NCBI GenBank assembly: GCA_028289345.1
Contig: JANQQL010000050.1
Span: 390,370 to 454,369, forward strand
Origin: Planctomycetota bacterium
GTDB lineage: Bacteria; Planctomycetota; B15-G4; SIAN01
Length of the DNA stretch: 64,000 nt
Direction: 5' to 3'
Positions 55,935 to 64,000 of this stretch are shown here, one piece after another. A model generated the notes under the pieces. That model saw nothing but the letters and a program-made list of their open reading frames with translations, had not been told where the DNA came from and did no database searches. Position 1 is the first letter of the stretch. Every line of letters starts with the position of its first letter. Made by a program: the position numbers and the translations under genes.

Positions 55935-57473
55935 TCAGTAGATCGGATCGTCCTCGGGGGGGCAGGTGTTCAGGTCGAGATTGAAGTCGCCTCGGTCGAT
56001 GGTTTCCGGAAGGTCCGGACCGTCATCGGGCTGGGAGAGGGTCTCGCCGACAAGCCAACCGGAACCACCAAAGTTCAGGTTCTTGCCGCTGGCACCCATG
56101 CCGATCTGGAACGCGGGGCCGGCTCGCTCGATGGAGAGGATGGCGCCTTCGAAGTCGTTCAGGCCGATCAGCGTGCCTTCCACGGACTCGTAGTAGTACC
56201 AGGTGTCGGTGTCGATCGGACCGCCGTTTTCGGCGTAGTTGGAGGAGTGCAGTTCCTTCTTCGGGCTGTCGGTCGGCGGGTAGGACTCGTTCAGCGGGCC
56301 CATGCCGCCAGCGAAGTGAACCAGGACTTCGAAGGCCTTGCCGGGGTCACTGGCACTGATCAACAGGCCGCTCATCTCGGCGGTGCCGTCGTCGAACTGG
56401 ATGAACTCGGCGCCGTCAGCAAACAGGAAGTCGGTGGCGATCGAGGGAATCCACATGGCGTGGGACTCGGCCGCTTCGGGGCAACTCGGGCACTCTTCGT
56501 TCAGGTCGATGTTGATGTCGCCGTGGTACTCGGTGGTCTCGTCGTTGAACGGATCGTGGAGCAGAGCGGTCAGCCAGCCAGAGGCGCCCATGTGGAGGTT
56601 CTTACCGCTGGCGCCGAAACCGACCTGGAATGCTGGTCCCTTGCGGGTGATGGTCATGGTCAGACCTTCGTTGTCACCCATGCCGATGAGAGTGCCTTCG
56701 GTGGTCAGGTAGTAGTGCCAGCTGTTGGTGTCGATGGGGCCACCATCTTCGGCATAGGCTTCGTCGTGCAGCTCTCTCTTCGGGCTGTCGGCCGGCGGAT
56801 AGTCTTCCGCGCCGTGAGCCATGCGGCCGGTGAAGTCCACGTCGACGGCCCACATGTTGTCCGGATCGGATTCACTGGCAATCAGACCAGTCAACTTGGC
56901 CGTGCCGCTCATGGGATGCTCATTGAACTGACCCGGAGCGATGAAGATGAAGTCGGTGCCGATGCCGGGGAACCAGAAGGCATGGCCGCCGCCGAAGATC
57001 GAGTACTCGTCGTCGGGATCTGCCGGAGTCGGGCACAGGGACGTTTCCGGACAGATTTCGTCGTTGATGTGGGTGTGAGACTGGTTGGAGATCCCCACGT
57101 CCTTGCGGTCTGCTTTGTTGAACGCGAGGAACTGGAAGTACATGTCGATGTTGTTGAACGCCGGTTCGCAGGGAAGGATGCAGCGGAATTCGAGGGTTTC
57201 CGCAGCGTTGAGGTGAAGCGGGACCTGTGCTGCGGGGGGCCAGTCGAAGCACATCGGGCCCCACTTGAACTCGGTCAGTCCTTGTTCGAAGGACAGGAAC
57301 AGCATGGCAAAGGTGTTCATTGGCGTGGTGGCTTGAACCACCAGCTCTTCCCCAAGACCGAGTTCGGGGGTCGAGAACATGACGAATCCGGGATCGCCAT
57401 CGCATTGGGCGAGTGCCCGGGGCGCAGGGAGCAACACTGCTCCGCCCAAGACAAGGGGAATGAGACGTCTCAT
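55935..57473 (-). CDS. Secreted protein with a tandemly duplicated domain
   Basis: 512 residues from ATG 57473 (AGGAG seven bases ahead), signal peptide MRRLIPLVLGGAVLLPAPRA. Residues about 20-150 are a beta domain (EELVVQATTPMNTFAMLFLS). Two copies of a roughly 170-residue domain follow. The first has HAFWFPGIGTDFIFIAPGQF, YPPADSPKRELHDEAYAEDG, GPIDTNSWHYYLTTEGTLIG and PAFQVGFGASGKNLHMGASG. The second has HAMWIPSIATDFLFADGAEF, YPPTDSPKKELHSSNYAENG, GPIDTDTWYYYESVEGTLIG and PAFQIGMGASGKNLNFGGSG. Several conserved cysteines lie in the linkers. The mature protein is very acidic. No known family is recognised; a surface or matrix protein is likely. Confidence 0.75.
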   Translation of the reverse strand: MRRLIPLVLGGAVLLPAPRALAQCDGDPGFVMFSTPELGLGEELVVQATTPMNTFAMLFLSFEQGLTEFKWGPMCFDWPPAAQVPLHLNAAETLEFRCILPCEPAFNNIDMYFQFLAFNKADRKDVGISNQSHTHINDEICPETSLCPTPADPDDEYSIFGGGHAFWFPGIGTDFIFIAPGQFNEHPMSGTAKLTGLIASESDPDNMWAVDVDFTGRMAHGAEDYPPADSPKRELHDEAYAEDGGPIDTNSWHYYLTTEGTLIGMGDNEGLTMTITRKGPAFQVGFGASGKNLHMGASGWLTALLHDPFNDETTEYHGDINIDLNEECPSCPEAAESHAMWIPSIATDFLFADGAEFIQFDDGTAEMSGLLISASDPGKAFEVLVHFAGGMGPLNESYPPTDSPKKELHSSNYAENGGPIDTDTWYYYESVEGTLIGLNDFEGAILSIERAGPAFQIGMGASGKNLNFGGSGWLVGETLSQPDDGPDLPETIDRGDFNLDLNTCPPEDDPIY

Positions 57474-57567
57474 TCGGGACTCCTAAAGGGTGACGGAAAA
57501 CGGGCACAAGCGTCGCCAAATGCCAGGACGGCACGACGCATTTCGATCAGTGGGAAATGGGGCAACC

Positions 57568-57587
57568 GCGTCAACGGATGTTGACGC
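57568..57587. promoter_or_regulatory. Palindromic operator-like site
   Basis: GCGTCAAC-GGAT-GTTGACGC is a perfect 8-bp inverted repeat with a 4-base spacer, about 95 bases upstream of the start of the gene at 55935-57473. It has the size and symmetry of a dimeric regulator site. The gap 57474-57759 holds no recognised gene. Confidence 0.35.
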
Positions 57588-57759
57588 AATGGGAACGAGA
57601 GCCGAGAGGACTGAGGGACAGTCGCCGGCAGAGGAAACGTACCTCGGATGTGCGAGTGCTCAAGCCGACCGGAAAACAATTCGGGACGACAGAGAAGAGT
57701 GCTGGCTCAAGCAGCGCGCGGCGGTTCGATGAGAGAGACAAGCCGGCCCGGAAACATTG

Positions 57760-60700
57760 TCAGTTGCCGTTCTGGTGGGAACTCCAGGTGCCGGTGACGT
57801 TTGTTCGGTTGCGTTGTCTCGCAAAGACCACAGCCAGCAAAATCAAGAGGCCGAGTCCCGCAAGTAGCAACCCCGCCTGAAAGACCGACGAACGGTATCG
57901 AACGACGACCGACCGCGGCTGATCCGAGGGAGTGGAGATTTCCACGGCGAGCAATGATCCGAAAGCCGGCTCGACGTTCGTGGCCGCTCCGTCGACCGAT
58001 GCCTCGAAGTGTGGTGAGTAGAGATCGGTGATCAGCAAGTAGCCGGCGGGACCAGGGGGAATTCGGACTCGGATCTCGTTCGGATCGTCTTGAAGAAGTT
58101 CTGCGGCGATTGAAGAGTCCTCGGAACCTTTTGCCTGCCCCGAAGAGGCGCCGTTTTCTTCCGGGTTGTCCAGGACCAGAAGTTCCATGCAGTCCTGGTT
58201 CGCGGAGAGGAGGACGTCGAGAGGACGTTGGTCGGCGCTCCGTCGTAGGAAGTTGGTGTAGAAGCGGGCGCGGACGCCCTTTCTCGACGGCTCGACCACC
58301 TGGTAACCGTTGCCTCGAAACAACACTTCGCCTTCGTTGGCTCCCACGGGGATCGAAGCCGGAACGATCAGGCGGTCGGCGCCAAGCAGGGGGTACATCA
58401 CATTGTCGAAGCGGAACCCCGCCGCTCGTTCCAAGGGAGTGGATGGCATGGGATGCCGCGTTTGATCCATGAGCTCTCGGAGCCCTTCGCCCGTGATCAC
58501 ATCTTGTCCAAGAACGGATGAGAGTCCGTAGGCCAAGTGCGTGTTGGGGCTCAAGACATTGCCTCCGGAAATGAGGCGGTGATGATTCGCGCCACGGCAA
58601 TGCTCCAACCCATCGAATTCGGGGAAATGATGGGTGGGCGAAATCTGGGGAAGGTTCGAGTCGGCAAACGTGGTCAGGTCCGCGGCGGTTCCCAGCACCA
58701 AGACCCCCGCGCCGATCCACCTTCGGCGACGGGTGTTCCCCAAGGCGATCATCAGTCCTACCAGCGAAAGAGGAATGGTCCACCAGCCGCGTCCCAACCC
58801 GGAAGGGCGAACCAGGCGGAACCGGCGGCGCATGAGAATCTGCTCGTCGCCGTCCTGGACGCGCAAGACCCACAAGTCGATGTCCCCGCCGGGAAATCCG
58901 TCGAGGGGGAGGTGAGTGGCAAAGCCCGAGGTTGGCGCGTTGGGGTACTGACGAAGGGTGGGGTTCGAGGGTTGGGGAGAGACGCGTCCCACAGACGCCT
59001 CCACCTCCGCACGGGAACCGTCGACTCGAGAGACGGCTCGGACCACCACGCGCTTCAATGGGTCCACGGCAAGGGCGTAGCCTTCGGCCCAAACCTGTTC
59101 GCCCCAAACCAAGGAACGCCCCTTGGGATGCACCAAGTGCGCCGTCGACGTTCCAAGAACCGGGGGCACCAGCTCGGGAACTTCGATGCCTCGGTGGTCC
59201 GGGACCCGTTGTCCGTCGAACGCGAGCCAGGTGGTGAGAATCGTGGTCCCGAGCGCGACCCCCGCGGTGAGAACACTGCGCGCTCGGACATGATGAGAAA
59301 TCAACCCATGCAGGGACCAGCCGGCGAGCAACGCCCCGAACAACGCGGCGACTCCCAGAAATCGCCGATTCACCGTGATGTCGAACGGAGGCACCTGAAA
59401 CAAGAGCTGGGAGAACGGCGCGACGTCGAAGGAAACGAACACGCACAGCACGAGTCCGAAGTAGCAGAAACGAAACGACGAACCACGGCGCGGGACCAGA
59501 GCGGGAGAGAGCAGGGCCAGCAGCAACGCGGCAGCTCCGACGTATCCCCCGTTGAGCTCGATGTGATTCACCGGACCGGAGTACCGGTGAGGGGCGGGGG
59601 CCGTATCCGAGATGCCGTAGTAATTGGGTTCGACCAGCAGCGGAAACCCGTTCCAGGCTCCTGCCCGCAGCGCGGCATGAAAGAACAGTGCCAAGAATCC
59701 CCCCGCGAGCAAGGCCAGCACAAGGTCTCCGTGACGGACCAACGCCGTGGGATGTTGAATTCCGCGGCTTCCCGCCCAGGTCCCGTCCTTGGGGAACGCT
59801 TTGCGCAACACCTTCCATGCCATCCACAAGATCCCCGGCATCCAAACCAGGACCCAGAACGATTCGAGCTCCGGGGGATGAGCGATGCGCATGGTGCGCA
59901 GTCGCGGATCACTGCGCGCTTTCAAGGCAAAGCTGGAATTCAGGTACTCGAGGAAGGGCAAGATCTGCGGAGCAGCAAGGAGGACCCCGGCTCCTCCCGC
60001 GAGAGCGAAACGGCGCAGCAACGAGAAGGATCGGCCCGTCCGCCACCATTCGGCGACGAAGAACAACAAGGTCACGAACCCGACTTGGAAGGCACATTCC
60101 GGATGGCCACCGAGAATCGCCGTTGCGATTCCCACGGCCAGGCAGAGTGCTCCCCGCCGCGGGGCGAAGGACAAACACCGCACGCCGAGCAAGCACAGGG
60201 GAAGAACAGCCAAAGCCGACGCCAACGGGTAGCGGAGCCACAGAATGAGAAAGCCGGAGAGGGCGTACACCAGTCCCGCGAACGCGGCCCCGACCGCGCC
60301 AATCCCGAGGACCCTCGCCAGAAATGCAGTCGCGAAGAACGCGACCAGGAGCTTGGCCAACGCCGACATCCAGGAAGCCGTGGCTTCATCGAACAGGTAA
60401 TAGGGCAGGGTGAACGGCGACAGCAGTGCGCTCTGGGCATTGCCGAGGAACGGGGCTCCGAGGGAGGAGCGCGGATTTCGATGAGGGAATTGACCGGCTC
60501 GCACCGCCTCGGCGGAATCGCGGAACCACGGATCGAAGTAGTAGACCGGATCCGAGTTCGAGCCTTCGGGCTGGACTCCCGCCAAGGACGAGTCCGTCGA
60601 CCACGGCAGCTGATGGGCGAGTAGATCCGCCGAAGAAAGGGTGGTGTGGCCGCGAATGGAAGGCCAGAAGAGCGCGACCAGGATCAGAGAAACGGCACCG

Positions 60701-60774
60701 CACCACCAGGGCAGACGGATGGACACCTTGGACGGGGCGGACTGGTTCAAAGCGATTCCTCGACGCGAGAGCAC
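57760..60774 (-). CDS. YfhO-like large multi-pass membrane protein
   Basis: 1004 residues from GTG 60774. It has about 12-14 membrane helices. The first loop carries LLAHQLPWSTDS and DPVYYFDPWFRDSAEAVRAG, with QFPHRNPRSSLGAPFLGNAQ following, the wording typical of YfhO-family proteins (GT-C-like fold, linked in other bacteria to glycosylation of wall or lipid polymers). A beta-rich extracytoplasmic domain lies between residues about 540 and 940 (YLLITDLYSPHFEASVDG is the usual near-C-terminal YfhO strand), then a last helix. Sugar transfer to an envelope polymer is inferred. Its start region lies just beyond a family-2 repeat shared with the divergent CPBP gene. Confidence 0.75.
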   Translation of the reverse strand: MLSRRGIALNQSAPSKVSIRLPWWCGAVSLILVALFWPSIRGHTTLSSADLLAHQLPWSTDSSLAGVQPEGSNSDPVYYFDPWFRDSAEAVRAGQFPHRNPRSSLGAPFLGNAQSALLSPFTLPYYLFDEATASWMSALAKLLVAFFATAFLARVLGIGAVGAAFAGLVYALSGFLILWLRYPLASALAVLPLCLLGVRCLSFAPRRGALCLAVGIATAILGGHPECAFQVGFVTLLFFVAEWWRTGRSFSLLRRFALAGGAGVLLAAPQILPFLEYLNSSFALKARSDPRLRTMRIAHPPELESFWVLVWMPGILWMAWKVLRKAFPKDGTWAGSRGIQHPTALVRHGDLVLALLAGGFLALFFHAALRAGAWNGFPLLVEPNYYGISDTAPAPHRYSGPVNHIELNGGYVGAAALLLALLSPALVPRRGSSFRFCYFGLVLCVFVSFDVAPFSQLLFQVPPFDITVNRRFLGVAALFGALLAGWSLHGLISHHVRARSVLTAGVALGTTILTTWLAFDGQRVPDHRGIEVPELVPPVLGTSTAHLVHPKGRSLVWGEQVWAEGYALAVDPLKRVVVRAVSRVDGSRAEVEASVGRVSPQPSNPTLRQYPNAPTSGFATHLPLDGFPGGDIDLWVLRVQDGDEQILMRRRFRLVRPSGLGRGWWTIPLSLVGLMIALGNTRRRRWIGAGVLVLGTAADLTTFADSNLPQISPTHHFPEFDGLEHCRGANHHRLISGGNVLSPNTHLAYGLSSVLGQDVITGEGLRELMDQTRHPMPSTPLERAAGFRFDNVMYPLLGADRLIVPASIPVGANEGEVLFRGNGYQVVEPSRKGVRARFYTNFLRRSADQRPLDVLLSANQDCMELLVLDNPEENGASSGQAKGSEDSSIAAELLQDDPNEIRVRIPPGPAGYLLITDLYSPHFEASVDGAATNVEPAFGSLLAVEISTPSDQPRSVVVRYRSSVFQAGLLLAGLGLLILLAVVFARQRNRTNVTGTWSSHQNGN

Positions 60775-60785
60775 GGCCCATGGTA

Positions 60786-60960
60786 GCCCGGAGCATTCAT
60801 GAAGCGCTGAGGCGAACAGTCCAAGTTGTGGCGGACCTCGTCATCACCCAAACTCCCACCTCCATGGGTCCTCCCCATCCCGTTGCGGTGGAGATCGCTG
60901 TAAGTCCTCGCCAGGAAGAACGTTGACTCATCTTCGCGACAGCCCACCCGAATCTTCCGG
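60786..60960. repeat. Family-2 palindromic repeat in a divergent promoter region
   Basis: The left end GCCCGGAGCATTCATGAAG and right end GAATCTTCCGG are inverted repeats. Internal segments GAACAGTCCAAGTTGT, CTCGTCAT and GTTGACTCATCTTCGCGA match the copy at 48014. It fills nearly the whole gap between two divergent starts and extends into the CPBP gene. Confidence 0.68.
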
Positions 60961-61582
60961 ACTCGCCACGGGTCCGAGTACCCCTGCCGACGAACTGACT
61001 CGTCTGGCTGTTTGGTTCTACGGCGGAATGCTGGCGCTGAGCTTGGGGGTGATGGGATGGCGTGGACGGCTCGACTTGCTGGACGTGGACCCGTCGGCGC
61101 CGGCCTCGCGCTTCGGATTGGCGAGGGACTTTGCGTCGAACGGGGGCCTCGGCTTGGTCTTGGGATGGGCCACCGTGGTCGTCCTCGACCAGGTTCTTTC
61201 CGAGGCTGCTTGGGCCCAATCCCTGGAACGCTGGATCCGGAGGCTGATGCGTGGCTTGCGGCCCCACCAGGCGATCCTGCTCGCGGTGTTGAGTGGTTCC
61301 GCGGAAGAGCTGTTGTTCCGGGGAGTGGTGCAACCGGAGCTCACGGCGTGGGGGGGACCGGTCTTCGGCCTGACGGGTTCCTCCGTGCTGTTCGGTCTGG
61401 CCCATGGTTGGCGAGGCCGCTTGCTCGGCTGGGCCGGGTCCGCGTTTCTCATGGGACTCGGGCTTGGGGCGCTGGCCTGGTGGACCGGATCGCTGCAGTG
61501 CTCCATGGTGGTCCACGGCACGGTCAACGGGCTCCAGTTGGTCCGCGAAGCGTGGCGCGGTCGTCTGGAATCGTCCGCCTGA
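60923..61582 (+). CDS. CPBP-family intramembrane protease
   Basis: 219 residues from TTG 60923. AGGAAG lies a few bases ahead; both lie within the family-2 repeat motif, and no other good start exists before ATG 61028. There are about five membrane helices. The CPBP (CAAX protease/Abi) motifs are SGSAEELLFRGVVQPEL (E-E-x3-R), SVLFGLAHGW (F-x3-H) and SMVVHGTVNGLQL (H-x3-N). It would cleave a substrate within the membrane; in bacteria the substrates are mostly unknown. It precedes pyrB by 94 bases on the same strand. Confidence 0.8.
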   Translation: MTHLRDSPPESSGLATGPSTPADELTRLAVWFYGGMLALSLGVMGWRGRLDLLDVDPSAPASRFGLARDFASNGGLGLVLGWATVVVLDQVLSEAAWAQSLERWIRRLMRGLRPHQAILLAVLSGSAEELLFRGVVQPELTAWGGPVFGLTGSSVLFGLAHGWRGRLLGWAGSAFLMGLGLGALAWWTGSLQCSMVVHGTVNGLQLVREAWRGRLESSA

Positions 61583-61594
61583 CCGACCAACTCC

Positions 61595-61621
61595 TTGTGG
61601 CCTTTCGGCGGGGCGGATAAT
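61595..61621 (+). promoter_or_regulatory. Possible pyrB promoter
   Basis: TTGTGG (61595-61600) and GATAAT (61616-61621) are separated by 15 bases; the -10 is good and the spacer is short. It overlaps a small GCGGA/TCCGC hairpin. No pyrimidine attenuator with a T-tract is visible before pyrB. Confidence 0.3.
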
Positions 61622-61676
61622 TTGTCCGCGGAGCATCTTGAACGAGGGTGGGGAAAAAGAGAGCGGGTCGACGCCC

Positions 61677-62594
61677 ATGATCCAGCCGTTCGCCGGCCGG
61701 GATTTCATCTCCATGCGGGACTTCGACAGGGGGCAGGTGGAAGACCTCCTGGCGCGCTGTCGGCAATTCGAGGGCACTTCCAAGCCACTGCTCAATGGCC
61801 GCGTGTTGGGTTCTCTGTTCTTCGAACCATCCACGCGCACCCGTCTCTCCTTCGAGTCGGCGATGAAGCGACTCGGCGGACAGACTCTCGGCTTCACCGA
61901 TGCGGCCACCAGCTCCACGGAAAAAGGGGAGTCGCTTTGGGACACCATCCGCGTGGTGGAAGGCTACTGCGACATCATCGTCATTCGCCATCCTGCCGAA
62001 GGTTCTGCGCGGTTGGCGGCGGAGGCGACCACGCGTCCAGTGATCAATGGCGGAGACGGCTCCAATCAGCATCCGACTCAGACGTTGCTCGACCTTTACA
62101 CGATCGAGAAGCGAGCCGGACGCTTGCACGACTTGAAGATCGCTTTCGTCGGTGATCTGAAGTACGGCCGCACCGTGCACTCGTTGATCAAGAGCTTGTG
62201 TCTGTTCCCCAACGAGTTCTACATGGTGTATCCGCCGTCGTTGGGCTTGCCGTCGTACTTTTTGGAAGACTTGCAGGAACAGGGAATTCAATCCACGGAC
62301 TTCGAAAACGTGGAAGATCTTCCCGAAGATCTCGACATTCTCTACCTGACCCGGATTCAGCGCGAACGGTTTCCGGATCCCATTGAATACGAGCGAGTCC
62401 GCAACTCGTACCAGCTCACGCCAGACAGTGTGAAGCGATTCTCGGACAAGCTCACGATCCTCCATCCGCTTCCGCGCACGACGGAGCTCGACCCGGATCT
62501 GGATTCGCATCCTGGAACTGCCTATTTCGACCAGGCCCACAACGGCGTGGTCGTTCGCAAGACGCTACTGGCGTTGTTGTTGGGGGCAGGATGA
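61677..62594 (+). CDS. pyrB: Aspartate carbamoyltransferase catalytic subunit
   Basis: 305 residues from ATG 61677; the frame is open earlier but only through other coding and leader DNA. Carbamoyl-phosphate site: SLFFEPSTRTRLSFESAMKR. Other landmarks are STEKGESLWDTIRVVEGYCD, GGDGSNQHPTQTLLDLYTIE, KIAFVGDLKYGRTVHSL and ILHPLPRTTELD. It joins carbamoyl phosphate and L-aspartate to form N-carbamoyl-L-aspartate, the committed step of pyrimidine synthesis, in the cytoplasm. Length is normal. The stop overlaps pyrI (ATGA), so the two subunits are translationally coupled. Confidence 0.96.
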   Translation: MIQPFAGRDFISMRDFDRGQVEDLLARCRQFEGTSKPLLNGRVLGSLFFEPSTRTRLSFESAMKRLGGQTLGFTDAATSSTEKGESLWDTIRVVEGYCDIIVIRHPAEGSARLAAEATTRPVINGGDGSNQHPTQTLLDLYTIEKRAGRLHDLKIAFVGDLKYGRTVHSLIKSLCLFPNEFYMVYPPSLGLPSYFLEDLQEQGIQSTDFENVEDLPEDLDILYLTRIQRERFPDPIEYERVRNSYQLTPDSVKRFSDKLTILHPLPRTTELDPDLDSHPGTAYFDQAHNGVVVRKTLLALLLGAG

Positions 62595-63118
62595 TGCGAA
62601 GAATGGCGACTGCAGCAATGAAGGAGGAGGAGAAGGCGGTGACCGAGGAGCGCGATCTGGAGGTCAAGAAGGGTCGCAAGCTGCAGGTCAGTGCCCTCAA
62701 GTCCGGGACGGTGATCGACCACCTGACCCAAGGAACGGCGCCGCGGACGCTGCAGCTGCTGGATTTGGACCGAGGCGCGACCGTTCTGCTCGGGGTTAAC
62801 TTGCCTTCGGGCAAGCAAGGCTTCAAAGATCTCATCAAAATCGAGGGGCGCGAGCTGACCCAGGAGGAGATCAACAAAGTCGCGCTCCTGTCGCCGAAAG
62901 CCACTCTCAGCATCATTCGCGACTACGAAGTCGTGCGTAAGATCCAGCCCAACGCGCCGGACTCCGTGGAAGGGCTCATCCGCTGCGTGAACCCGTCCTG
63001 CGTCAGTCAGGACCCACTGGTGCGCACCCATTTCTATACCGAGCGCAAGGACCCACTGAAGCTGCGCTGCTTCTATTGCGAGCGTTCGTTCGACAAGGAC
63101 GAGATCGACTTCATTTAG
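62591..63118 (+). CDS. pyrI: Aspartate carbamoyltransferase regulatory subunit
   Basis: 175 residues, ATG overlapping the pyrB stop. The allosteric domain begins KLQVSALKSGTVIDHLTQG and includes the nucleotide-binding region LLGVNLPSGKQGFKDLIKIE. The zinc domain has CVNPSC and CFYC, the four cysteines that hold the metal and contact PyrB. It binds CTP/ATP and tunes PyrB activity. An N-terminal extension of about 28 charged residues (ATAAMKEEEKAVTEERDLEV) precedes the usual start; one of the internal ATGs may be used instead. Confidence 0.95.
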   Translation: MMRRMATAAMKEEEKAVTEERDLEVKKGRKLQVSALKSGTVIDHLTQGTAPRTLQLLDLDRGATVLLGVNLPSGKQGFKDLIKIEGRELTQEEINKVALLSPKATLSIIRDYEVVRKIQPNAPDSVEGLIRCVNPSCVSQDPLVRTHFYTERKDPLKLRCFYCERSFDKDEIDFI

Positions 63119-63384
63119 TCGGGTGTGCGTTGTCTGCCGCGTGTGCGCCGCCGAAAGGCGGCTCGAGCTTGGTGTCCGACAGAGGCGGTCCGAGGTCGGG
63201 GAGCGGTCCCTGATAAACTTTGGCCGCACTCGGACGGGTTCGATTGTCGACAAGCGCATTCGTCCTTTGGCGATCCGTGGGCCGCCTCGACCAGTGACAG
63301 AAGCGACCTGCCCCAGGACGATCCTCGATGCCCTTGCGCGGGGATGTTCGAAGAGTGCTTCCCCATCGCACGGAGGGACCTTCC

Positions 63385-64000
63385 ATGAAAGCTCATTCTT
63401 CTTTCTCCCATGCCAGAGGCGAGTTCGATCGGGTGTGGGAGAACCCGGCGCACACACGCATCGAGCCACCCGCCGTCGACGTGAACGCACTTCTCGAAGA
63501 ATTCTTCGAGCCGCACGAAGGACTCCGTCTCACGAAGGGGATGCTCTGGGACGCAGAGGTCAAAAAGGCGTGGGATCCAGGCACCTACATCCCCGGCGTC
63601 GTTCGTGAGGGCGAGTCTTGGGGACGACAGTCGCTGGAAAACGGGGAAGAGTGCTTTGTCAGGGCGAGCGTGCAACGAGCCTGGAAAGATGGAGTCCCCG
63701 ACGGTCGCGTTTTGGAAGAGGTCTACACGAGCCCCACCGAGCAATCGGTGCTTTTCTTCGGGCGCACAGAGCTCCGCAAAGAAAATGACGTGTCTCTGGC
63801 CGCGAGCGAGCATCAGCCTTTGTTTCACGTCGAGCACGCCGTGACCGGGAGTGACGAGCAGCCGCTGAACCGGTGGAGAATCGTCCATCTGACTGAGGCC
63901 CCGGACGAGAGCCTGATCGAACGCCAGCTGACCGAAGAGGGCGCGGCCGAGTGGTTGGTTGACTTCGTCTCGATCTATGTCGCAGAGAATCTCGGCCTCA
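63385..64000 (+). CDS. Unknown protein, cut by the window end
   Basis: ATG 63385 has GGAGG about seven bases upstream and opens at least 205 residues with no stop to the end of the window, so it is a real but partial gene. It reads MKAHSSFSHARGEFDRVWEN, then FFEPHEGLRLTKGMLWDAEV, YIPGVVREGESWG, and later YTSPTEQSVLFFGRTELRKE. It has no signal peptide or membrane helix so far and is rich in E, W and charged residues. I do not recognise a family. The 63119-63384 gap has only a GCCGCC-GAAA-GGCGGC hairpin (63147-63162) soon after pyrI. Confidence 0.7.
   Translation, partial: MKAHSSFSHARGEFDRVWENPAHTRIEPPAVDVNALLEEFFEPHEGLRLTKGMLWDAEVKKAWDPGTYIPGVVREGESWGRQSLENGEECFVRASVQRAWKDGVPDGRVLEEVYTSPTEQSVLFFGRTELRKENDVSLAASEHQPLFHVEHAVTGSDEQPLNRWRIVHLTEAPDESLIERQLTEEGAAEWLVDFVSIYVAENLGL

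Noticed and set aside
58537..60624. 695-codon plus-strand frame opposite the YfhO-like gene
   Set aside because: It is R/G/Q-rich with no hydrophobic core, while the opposite strand has clear membrane helices and family motifs.

Overview
The window is high-GC, gene-dense DNA from a Gram-negative bacterium that looks like a member of the Planctomycetota or a close relative. The evidence is the gene repertoire: two ECF sigma factors, one of them directly followed by a membrane-anchored Ser/Thr kinase with a long helical C-terminus; a secreted protein with three TRASH/YHS-like cysteine pairs; many exported lipoproteins; two sulfatase-like lipoproteins with threonine in place of the formylglycine cysteine; and two secreted gluzincin-type metallopeptidases. 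An LpxL-type acyltransferase, an RND efflux operon and a predicted outer-membrane barrel indicate an outer membrane. No rRNA, tRNA, CRISPR array, prophage or intact transposase was seen. This assignment is inference; no search was run.

Layout. 0-8 kb: a secreted BNR/sortilin-type propeller, a ParD-like antitoxin beside a decayed ParE toxin, a barrel-like lipoprotein, an intergenic transcript candidate with a clear terminator, and a sulfatase-like lipoprotein. 8-18 kb: the TRASH-repeat protein, then an RND operon (adaptor plus two permeases, MdtABC-like, no outer-membrane channel), then ferritin. 18-25 kb: an S41 protease, a parallel beta-helix protein and a TMTC-like membrane/TPR protein. 25-29 kb: an ECF sigma factor, a coupled single-pass membrane protein (possible anti-sigma), a coiled-coil exported protein and an LpxL-like acyltransferase. 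29-34.4 kb (minus strand): a tightly packed operon with two ATGA overlaps, encoding a PLP dehydratase, a CehA-type PHP lipoprotein, a hotdog thioesterase and an RlmC/TrmA-like RNA methyltransferase. 34.6-45 kb: a nitroreductase, a second sulfatase-like lipoprotein, two metallopeptidases, a class C beta-lactamase-fold hydrolase and an SGNH-TPR fusion. 45-48 kb: a DUF3817 protein, a PAP2 phosphatase coupled to a methyltransferase, and an AlkD-like protein. 48-57.5 kb: a dihaem cytochrome/propeller protein, an ECF sigma factor with its kinase, and a secreted protein with a duplicated domain. 57.7-64 kb: a YfhO-like membrane protein, a CPBP protease, pyrB-pyrI, and an unknown gene running off the end.

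The feature that best links the regions is two families of palindromic intergenic repeats. Family 1 (three copies) shares GTGTCGCACACTT-G/C-GTCGC arms and a G/ATACGGTG end. Family 2 (five clear copies, about 90-200 bp) has GCCCGGATGATTCA-like terminal inverted repeats and an internal TTTG-A/G-CTCATTC-C/T-CGCGA motif. Several copies overlap the 5' ends of genes and appear to supply their ribosome binding site or start codon. They look like REPIN/MITE-type non-autonomous elements whose mobiliser is not in this window.
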